Part shown: positions 1 to 4,233 of the stretch, in pieces
Numbering within the stretch: position 1 is the first letter of the stretch
Layout of the letters: each line of letters starts with the position of its first letter
Assembly (NCBI GenBank): GCA_046757585.1
Contig: JBHHYR010000249.1
Location: 1-5,314 of the forward strand
DNA: 5,314 bases
DNA from: JBHHYR01 sp046757585
GTDB taxonomy: Bacteria > Desulfobacterota > Binatia > HRBIN30
Reading direction: 5' to 3'
Program-made: the position numbers and the translations under genes
The notes under the pieces: generated by a model
Seen by the model: only the letters and a program-made list of their open reading frames with translations
Told to the model about the DNA's origin: nothing
Databases searched by the model: none

Positions 1-525
1 TTGGCGTTTCACAACCAAGCGGTCGGCGGGACCACCACTGCGGTCCTCCCGCAACAGATCGCCTCGTTACCCACGCAGCTCCCGGGACCGGTGGCAGTGG
101 TCGTCTCTGCCAACGGGGACTTTCGCGCCGCCCACGTCGAATGCTGCGGCCGGTTCCCTCAGGATGCGGCTCGGACCCTAGCACGCAACATCGGCGCCGT
201 ACTGAGTGATCTGCTGCGGCCGGGGCGCTTCGGTCCCGGAGTCGACGTCCGCGTGTTCTGGACGAACGTGGTCCCCCCGACCGAGATCGTTGCGTGCCCG
301 AACCTGGCGTTGTGGAACGCCGTGATCGAGGAGACCGTGGCCGCCTTTGATCAGACCGTCGTAGACGCCTTCCAGCATTTCCGCGGCCATGGCTGCAATA
401 CCGACGGCAGCTGGCTCGAAGGCCTGATCGACTGCGTACACTACAACCCGACCGGGCACGACCAGATGGCGAGATTGTTGTACTTGGCGATTGTCGGTGC
501 CCCACGGCCCGGGCCGACCAACTGA
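1..525 (+). CDS. SGNH/GDSL-type hydrolase, C-terminal part (5' end outside window)
   Basis: This is probably the C-terminal part of an SGNH-fold esterase/lipase-like hydrolase; the substrate cannot be told. Counting from the first codon in the window, the segment has an AVGG turn at residues 7-10, which fits the block II glycine. The strand VAVVVSANGD at 31-40 fits block III, although it reads ANGD rather than the usual GxND. The motif DCVHYNPTGH at 144-153 is a good block V, with D144 and H147 as the catalytic Asp-x-x-His pair. The nucleophile-serine block I (GDS) is absent, so the TTG at base 1 is most likely an internal leucine codon and the true start lies upstream. The gene stops with TGA at 523-525, 19 bases before the next gene on the same strand, which suggests co-transcription. 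Several cysteines (C48, C49, C99, C132, C145) fit an exported protein, but the signal peptide would be outside the window. The family call rests mainly on block V and the strand order. Confidence 0.72.
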   Translation: MAFHNQAVGGTTTAVLPQQIASLPTQLPGPVAVVVSANGDFRAAHVECCGRFPQDAARTLARNIGAVLSDLLRPGRFGPGVDVRVFWTNVVPPTEIVACPNLALWNAVIEETVAAFDQTVVDAFQHFRGHGCNTDGSWLEGLIDCVHYNPTGHDQMARLLYLAIVGAPRPGPTN

Positions 526-530
526 AAACG

Positions 531-536
531 GGAGGA
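531..536 (+). promoter_or_regulatory. Shine-Dalgarno for the disintegrin-repeat gene
   Basis: The sequence GGAGGA lies nine bases before the ATG at 545. It decides the start. An in-frame TTG at 491 would lengthen the protein by 18 residues, but it lies inside the upstream hydrolase gene and would place a polar stretch before the signal peptide. Starting at 545 gives a short basic N-terminus followed directly by the hydrophobic segment. Confidence 0.8.
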
Positions 537-544
537 AGACAACG

Positions 545-2770
545 ATGACAACGTTTTGCAACGCGGGACGATCGTTCCTGTCGCAATTGATGCGCCCCAG
601 CATCATCGCGCTCCTCTTGGTGCGCGGGGGAGCGGCATGGGGTATCAACGTGGCGGTGTTCGATGACCCAGGCTATGTGGACAGCTTTGGGTCGTCGGCC
701 TCGGAATCGGAAAACCTCCAGGCGGCTGTGGCGTCACTGGGCCACGCGGTGCGCCCGTTTACCGGCACCTCCGCGGCAGCGTTCCGTGGCGCGCTGGCAG
801 GCCGGCAAGTCCTGCTGATTCCCGACCTCGAGCGAGGCAACCTCGCCCCGGTGCTCTCAGCGGCCGCGAAAACCGTGCTCGCGGACTTCGTGGCAGATGG
901 CGGCGGGCTGATCATCCACCATTGTGCCCCGGGGTTCGACGCGACCTTCCTGAACGAGGTCTTCGGGTTTGCCGTCACCACGGCGAACTCGCCGTTCATG
1001 AGTACCAGCGTCCTACAACCCGGGGCCGCCGGCACGGCCTTCGCGGGGGGGCCGGCCTTTCTCCCCTGGCACAACCTCACCGGCGGCATCACCTCCCCGC
1101 TGCCAGCCAACGCGCAAGCCATCTACCGCGATCTCCTCGGCGTCAGCGTCGCGCTCATGCCATTCGGCAGCGGCACGATCGTGTTCCTGGGCTGGGACTG
1201 GCATGACGGCGCCCCCGTCGGGCGCGAGGATGGTGGCTGGCTCAGTGTCCTGGGCGCCGCGGTGCCCGAAGCAAGCCCGACCGTGTGCGGGGACGGTGTC
1301 ATTGAGAGCGGCGAACAGTGCGATGACGGCAACACGGTGGCGAGCGACTGCTGCTCGGGTACCTGCCAGTTCGAGCCTTCGACCACCGTCTGCCGGGCTG
1401 CGGCCGGCGCATGCGACGTGGCGGAGACCTGCACCGGCTCCAGTGGCACGTGCCCGGCCAACGCCAAGCGCAGCGGGGTCTGCCGCGCAGCGGCCGATGT
1501 GTGTGACTTCGCCGAAAGATGTGACGGCGTCAGTGACGAATGCCCGGCCGATACGCTCGAGCCGGACACCACCGTCTGCCGCCCCGCGGCGGGCCCATGC
1601 GACGTGGCAGAGGCCTGCACCGGCTCCAGCGCCGCCTGCCCCGCAGACGCGTTCGAAGCCAACGGCACCCCCTGTACCGACGACGGCACGGTTTGCACCA
1701 CCGACACCTGCACCGGCGCCAGCATCACCTGCCAACACGCAGCCGGCAACGCTGGGGCCGTCTGTCGCCCCCCCGCCAATGTCTGCGATGTCGCCGAAAC
1801 CTGTACGGGCGCCAGTACATCGTGCCCTCCCGATGGCTTTGCGTCTCCCGGCACCGTGTGCCGCATCGCCGCCGGCGAGTGTGACGTCGGGGAGACCTGC
1901 ACCGGCTCCAGCGCCACCTGCCCGCCGGATGCCTTCAAGCCGATCTCCGCGGTCTGCCGTCCGCTCGCGGGGCAGTGCGATGTGCCGGAGCATTGTACCG
2001 GCGCCAGCGCCGACTGCCCTGCCGATGCGAAGAGCACGGCGCCCTGCCGCACCGCAGCCGGGCCATGCGACGTGGCCGAGAGCTGCGACGGCGTCAGCGA
2101 CACCTGTCCGCGCAACAATGTGGCGCTCGCCGGCACCGCCTGTGACTCCGGCGAAGATGGTTGTACGCTCGCGGATCGCTGCGAGGCTGGGCTGTGTCTG
2201 AACACCGGTGGCGGTGGGGACGCCGACGGCGATGGCCTCTGCAGCGCGGACGATGACTGTCCGGACATCGCCACCCTGGGCGCCGACGGCATGGCCAGTG
2301 CGTGTACCAGCGCGGGACCTACCCCTCTTCACCTCAGCCGGGTGCGGCTCAAGGCGAACACGACCACCAGACCAGGACACGACACCGGCACCATTCGGGT
2401 GCGCGGCGTCGTGGATCCGGCGGCGTACGAGCGGGATCTCGCGGCCACGCTGGACGCAGGCTTCCTGGTGGGCATCATGGGCGGCGGGCTGGACGTGGCC
2501 GAGACGATGCTGTTCCAGGCATCCAGTTGCCGTACTCCGAACGCCCAGCGCCTCCGCTGTGTCGGGGCCCGCGGGGAGGTGGCGGTGTTGCGGCAACAGC
2601 GCAGCGGTTCCCTCTACAACGTCACGATCACCGCCCGGCACCGCGCCTTTTCACCGGTACTCAGCGGCGCACCGCTCCGGGTGGTACTCGCCGCCGGGGG
2701 ACTCGCCCGCGGCGACGAGGTTGGCAACTGCCGGGTCCGCCGGGGGCGGCGATCCAACTGCCGCAAGTAA
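545..2770 (+). CDS. secreted multidomain protein: ThuA-like domain, DUF4215 module and tandem disintegrin-like Cys repeats
   Basis: This is a 741-residue secreted protein of unknown function. Residues 1-33 look like a signal peptide (hydrophobic core SIIALLLV, possible cleavage after AAWG). Residues 34 to about 243 have alternating strands and helices of the class I glutamine-amidotransferase-like (ThuA-like) fold, with VLLIPD, then FVADGGGLIIHH near the usual nucleophile-elbow position, and a late strand TIVFLGWDWHDG. A cysteine follows HH, but I see no convincing catalytic triad, so enzymatic activity is uncertain. Residues 248-278 are one DUF4215-type module (CGDGVIESGEQCDDGN followed by a CC/C pattern). 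Residues 282 to about 552 are a four-cysteine repeat array resembling disintegrin half-domains. Residues 559-574 (DADGDG with following Asp residues) resemble a thrombospondin-3-type calcium loop. Residues about 593-741 form a beta-rich C-terminal domain with cysteines in SSC, LRC and two NC positions. The gene ends with TAA. The domain order suggests an extracellular or surface adhesion or binding role, which is inference. No membrane anchor or sorting signal is visible at the C-terminus. Confidence 0.9.
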   Translation: MTTFCNAGRSFLSQLMRPSIIALLLVRGGAAWGINVAVFDDPGYVDSFGSSASESENLQAAVASLGHAVRPFTGTSAAAFRGALAGRQVLLIPDLERGNLAPVLSAAAKTVLADFVADGGGLIIHHCAPGFDATFLNEVFGFAVTTANSPFMSTSVLQPGAAGTAFAGGPAFLPWHNLTGGITSPLPANAQAIYRDLLGVSVALMPFGSGTIVFLGWDWHDGAPVGREDGGWLSVLGAAVPEASPTVCGDGVIESGEQCDDGNTVASDCCSGTCQFEPSTTVCRAAAGACDVAETCTGSSGTCPANAKRSGVCRAAADVCDFAERCDGVSDECPADTLEPDTTVCRPAAGPCDVAEACTGSSAACPADAFEANGTPCTDDGTVCTTDTCTGASITCQHAAGNAGAVCRPPANVCDVAETCTGASTSCPPDGFASPGTVCRIAAGECDVGETCTGSSATCPPDAFKPISAVCRPLAGQCDVPEHCTGASADCPADAKSTAPCRTAAGPCDVAESCDGVSDTCPRNNVALAGTACDSGEDGCTLADRCEAGLCLNTGGGGDADGDGLCSADDDCPDIATLGADGMASACTSAGPTPLHLSRVRLKANTTTRPGHDTGTIRVRGVVDPAAYERDLAATLDAGFLVGIMGGGLDVAETMLFQASSCRTPNAQRLRCVGARGEVAVLRQQRSGSLYNVTITARHRAFSPVLSGAPLRVVLAAGGLARGDEVGNCRVRRGRRSNCRK
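1286..1378 (+). other. DUF4215-type (Myxococcus cysteine-rich) module
   Basis: This encodes residues 248-278 of the large secreted protein. It begins CGDGVIESGEQCDDGNT and ends with a cysteine cluster (DCC, then GTC followed by QFEP). The pattern C-G-x-G-x3-x-x-E-x-CDDGN is the hallmark of the DUF4215 / myxobacterial Cys-rich repeat family, which occurs in secreted proteins of Myxococcota and related groups. Only a single copy is present, placed as a cap before the disintegrin-like array. The DCC variant, in place of the more familiar D-G-C, is one I associate with deltaproteobacterial-type genomes; that is memory, not a search. Confidence 0.8.
1388..2200 (+). repeat. tandem four-cysteine repeats resembling ADAM/snake-venom disintegrin half-domains
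   Basis: Seven regular units start at 1388, 1478, 1574, 1760, 1856, 1952 and 2042. A degenerate unit lies between the third and fourth, and a second degenerate unit at 2138-2200 closes the array. Spacing is 30 or 32 residues. Every regular unit keeps exactly C-x6-C-x5-C-x6-C-P, with consensus CRxAAGxCDVAExC, then TGSS or DGVS, then CPxDAF. This cysteine spacing and the CR, CD, E and CP positions match the C-terminal half of animal disintegrin domains. Four cysteines per unit suggest two disulfides each, making a stiff extracellular rod. At the DNA level, 1424-1443 and 1892-1911 are identical over 20 bases, pointing to duplication or conversion within the array. No RGD tripeptide is present. 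The fifth unit carries ECD in the loop, as many ADAMs do. Confidence 0.85.
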
Positions 2771-2800
2771 GCGCCGCGGCAGGACTCCGCAGGAGGGGGG

Positions 2801-2834
2801 CATGTAGGGGCACAGCACGCTGTGCCCCTACATG
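2801..2834. repeat. perfect 15-bp inverted repeat (extragenic palindrome, possible terminator)
   Basis: The arm CATGTAGGGGCACAG at 2801-2815 is exactly reverse-complementary to 2820-2834, with a four-base CACG loop. It lies 30 bases after the stop codon of the large secreted gene. A transcript would form a very stable hairpin, so it could end transcription. However, only a short TTT follows the stem, so it is not a textbook intrinsic terminator. The core, TAGGGGCAC with its mirrored GTGCCCCTA, resembles a palindrome I recall being scattered between genes in many environmental bacterial genomes. It may therefore be a REP-like repeat that happens to sit here. Confidence 0.8.
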
Positions 2835-2911
2835 TTTCAGGCAGCGCCGGTGTCCCCAGCGGTTCGATTCTACTTTCGCCTCGCGCCCAGTCAGGCTGCG
2901 CGCTTCTTGCA

Positions 2912-2995
2912 CTGGCCGATCTCTACTACTGGATCAGCACGCTTCCGATTTGCACTCCGCCGCTGCAGGAGCACCGCGAAGACATCCCGGTCCTC
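2912..2995 (+). pseudogene. fragment of a sigma-54-dependent activator AAA+ domain
   Basis: In one frame this stretch reads LADLYYWISTLPICTPP followed by LQEHREDIPVL. It closely follows the conserved block of NtrC-type enhancer-binding proteins, usually read as DLYYRLNVxxIxxPPLRERxEDIPxL, which lies in the AAA+ domain after the Walker B region. Only about 28 codons are recognisable. Key arginines are replaced (R to W after LYY, RER to QEH). Just upstream, the neighbouring frame reads AARFL, similar to the GRFR that should precede DLYY, so a frameshift may lie near 2905-2912. No Walker A, GAFTGA or helix-turn-helix segment is present. It is a dead remnant of a regulator gene, not a functional protein. 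Confidence 0.65.
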
Positions 2996-3043
2996 TCTGC
3001 TACTAGTTCCGACAGTCTTCGGGTGGCGCGACAATTTCAGTCT

Positions 3044-3114
3044 CGTCATTCCCGCGGAGGCGGGAATCCAGATGGGGCGGAGTCCATTCCCGCTGGAAGA
3101 TTGCGGGAATGACG
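3044..3114. repeat. MITE/REP-like element with 12-bp perfect terminal inverted repeats
   Basis: The left end CGTCATTCCCGC (3044-3055) and the right end GCGGGAATGACG (3103-3114) are exact reverse complements. Each half also folds on itself. ATTCCCGC at 3048-3055 pairs with GCGGGAAT at 3060-3067 across a four-base loop, and the same arms recur at 3086-3093 and 3103-3110 with a nine-base loop. This matches a very widespread proteobacterial extragenic repeat of the type GTCATTCCCGC...GCGGGAATCCAG, related in form to the Neisseria dRS3 repeats. It has no coding capacity and would need a transposase in trans to move. No clear target-site duplication is seen beside it. Confidence 0.85.
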
Positions 3115-3165
3115 GTGGGGGAGGACGGAGTGCATGCCCGCCCCACGCTTTCGCTGGGACAGCGT

Positions 3166-3187
3166 TTGAAGATAGCCGGCATGACGG
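3166..3187. repeat. decayed partial copy of the MITE/REP-like right end
   Basis: These 22 bases match 3094-3115, the right end of the nearby element, at 18 of 22 positions. Both share GAAGAT and ATGACGG. The copy is in the same orientation, 72 bases downstream. Its left partner is not recognisable, so this looks like an older, eroded copy or the trace of a partial duplication. Confidence 0.5.
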
Positions 3188-3209
3188 AACACGGAGCATG
3201 GGTTGGGTT

Positions 3210-3225
3210 GCGGGCGTCAGCCCGC
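3210..3225. repeat. small GC-rich hairpin
   Basis: GCGGGC at 3210-3215 pairs with GCCCGC at 3220-3225 across a GTCA loop. It is a six-base-pair stem without a following T-run. It sits among other short palindromes, and nothing ties it to a gene, so it is more likely repeat debris than a regulatory hairpin. Confidence 0.4.
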
Positions 3226-3428
3226 GCTGTGAACGCTCACGCCAACTCCGTAACCGGCAAGGCCCGGAAGCCGTTCGGGAGGGGGAAAGGATTCGCGGCG
3301 CACGGTGGAGGTGGCTGCGCGGTCGCCTCGCGCCTCCTTCCTTATGCCCCGCCCCCCACCCGCAGTCTCGAAAATGCCCGGGTCGGCGAGCATCATGCAA
3401 TAATGGTGGCGGATTGAGAAGCGCAGCC

Positions 3429-3434
3429 GGAGGT
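3429..3434 (+). promoter_or_regulatory. Shine-Dalgarno for the vapB-type antitoxin
   Basis: GGAGGT, extended to GGAGGTGA, lies five bases before the ATG at 3440. It is a near-perfect anti-16S match and fixes the antitoxin start. The toxin gene has no comparable site of its own and probably relies on translational coupling. Confidence 0.75.
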
Positions 3435-3439
3435 GAGTC

Positions 3440-3679
3440 ATGGAACGAGCGATCGTCGTACGGGGAAAGCTGGCGGACGCCCAGCACATTGAGCTGGACG
3501 AGCCAGTGACCGAATTGGAGGGCCCCGTAGAGGTGGTTCTTCGCCGCGTTCCTGCCGAGACCGAAGGCCAGGAGGAGGATATTTTCGATTTCATCGCCAA
3601 GCTGCCGCCCGGGACCCGGTCGAAGGAGGACATCGACCGCCAGATCCGTAAAGAGAGGGAGAGCTGGGGAGATCGATGA
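3440..3679 (+). CDS. VapB-type antitoxin (small, VapBC-like)
   Basis: This is a 79-residue protein likely to be the antitoxin of a type II toxin-antitoxin pair. Residues 1 to about 37 (MERAIVVRGKL, then HIELDEPV and VEVVLRR) are strand-rich and probably form the dimerising, operator-binding part. Residues 48-79 (IFDFIAKLPPG, then SKEDIDRQIRKERESWGDR) form the toxin-binding tail; the DID...ERESWGDR ending is typical of antitoxins that partner PIN-domain toxins. The stop codon overlaps the toxin start in an ATGA tetranucleotide (3676-3679), the usual coupled layout. The gene has a strong ribosome site and no visible damage. By analogy with the family it would repress its own promoter, perhaps with the toxin, but no clear operator is visible. 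The downstream toxin is broken, so this antitoxin may now be an orphan. Confidence 0.82.
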   Translation: MERAIVVRGKLADAQHIELDEPVTELEGPVEVVLRRVPAETEGQEEDIFDFIAKLPPGTRSKEDIDRQIRKERESWGDR

Positions 3680-4086
3680 GCCGAGTCCATCTCGATGCCT
3701 CGGCGATCATCTACTTCGTTGAAGCAGAATCTCCTTTTCACGCGGCCGCAGTGGAGAGTGTCAGGCGTTTCCGCGGCGACCCAGAGTCGTGTCTGGTGAC
3801 GTCACGTCTCTTGCGCCTTGAGTGCCGCGTGAAACCAGTTCGGGAAGCCAACAAGGAGCTTCTTGCCAAGTACGACGCCTTCTTCAAACGCAGGCGCCTC
3901 CTCATCAGCGATGTCACGGCCGCCGTCATCGAACGCGCAACCGATTGACGGGCTCGCCATCGGTTCAAGACGCCCGATGCGATTCACCTCGCCACCGCCA
4001 TCGAGGAGCATGCGGATCTGTTCCTGACTGGAGACGACGACCTCAAACGATGCACCGACGTGAAAGTTGAGATACTCCGAGCATGA
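3676..4086 (+). pseudogene. VapC-type PIN-domain ribonuclease toxin, interrupted by an in-frame TGA
   Basis: Read through one stop codon, this frame gives a 136-residue protein, the normal length for a VapC PIN-domain toxin, an endoribonuclease in the family. The four expected acidic residues are in place: D7 in LDASAII, E49 in RLLRLECR, D101 in TPDAIHLATA and D120 in LTGDDDL. Codon 91 (3946-3948) is TGA where the family usually has a leucine, within ERATD-stop-RARHRFKTPD. The frame is unchanged on both sides, so this is a point nonsense change and not an indel. The product made as written is 90 residues and keeps only D7 and E49, so it should lack nuclease activity. The true stop is TGA at 4084-4086. 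Alternatives are a sequencing error or read-through. TGA ends other genes here, and leucine is expected, so recoding is unlikely. Confidence 0.85.
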
Positions 4087-4113
4087 GCACCCTGCGCGGA
4101 GGAAAGCCCCGTC

Positions 4114-4233
4114 GAGAATGCCGATAGCGAGGCCGAGACCCTGAGCACGAATCCACAATTCTTCGCTCTCATCGAGCGCTCTCGGCGCCGGCACGAGACC
4201 AAAGGCTGGATCTCTAGCGAGGAAATGCGGCGG
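4114..4233 (+). pseudogene. remnant of a second small antitoxin-like gene (C-terminal half)
   Basis: Directly after the broken toxin, the same frame reads ETLSTNPQFFALIERSRRR followed by HETKGWISSEEMRR. This resembles the C-terminal segment of small antitoxin-like proteins with NPxFLxLIERSRxR and GGISxEEMRR motifs; the resemblance is from memory and the family name is uncertain. There is no ATG, GTG or TTG in frame between the toxin stop and this segment. The ATG at 4118-4120 lies one frame away and meets a stop after eight codons, which would fit a single indel close to the start. No partner toxin follows; the frame runs on into the beta-helix protein. I treat it as a non-functional fragment. 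Confidence 0.42.

Larger units (their letters stand above)
2771..3439. other. 669-base region without a convincing intact gene: repeats and gene debris
   Basis: Between the large secreted gene and the antitoxin gene I see no open frame with both plausible codon content and a recognisable product. The region holds a perfect palindrome, a scrap of a sigma-54 activator domain, a MITE/REP-like element with a decayed partner, and a small hairpin, each listed separately. Plus-strand frames across the element read VIPAEAGIQ, and minus-strand frames read WIPASAGMT; both are well-known spurious translations of this repeat family and not evidence of a gene. From about 3230 to 3390 nothing is recognised. 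Just before the antitoxin gene, AATAAT at 3399-3404 could be a -10 box, but no good -35 lies at the right distance, so no promoter is called. Confidence 0.6.

Noticed and set aside
491..544. TTG start at 491 for the large secreted protein
   Set aside because: It lies inside the hydrolase gene, lacks a good ribosome site and would put 18 polar residues before the signal peptide; ATG 545 has GGAGGA nine bases upstream.
1388..2200. CRISPR-like or satellite DNA reading of the repeats
   Set aside because: Units vary at the DNA level while the cysteine pattern is exact and in frame, so selection is on the protein; there are no short palindromic repeats with unique spacers.
1013..2641. Long minus-strand open frames opposite the repeat array (1013-2641 and 1123-2292)
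   Set aside because: They mirror the high-GC repetitive gene, give low-complexity Ala/Gly/Arg or Ser/Pro/Gln-rich products, and have no ribosome site or recognisable domain.
2861..2870. GGTTCGATTC resembling a tRNA T-arm, hinting at a tRNA gene or attachment site
   Set aside because: The flanking stem is imperfect, and no acceptor, D-arm or anticodon arm can be placed upstream; no integrase or direct repeat accompanies it.
2832..3509. Plus-strand open frame of 225 codons, and the opposing frame 2891-3487
   Set aside because: They cross the MITE/REP-like element and contain its typical spurious peptides (VIPAEAGIQ and WIPASAGMT); the remainder is basic and low-complexity, and the plus frame overlaps the antitoxin gene.
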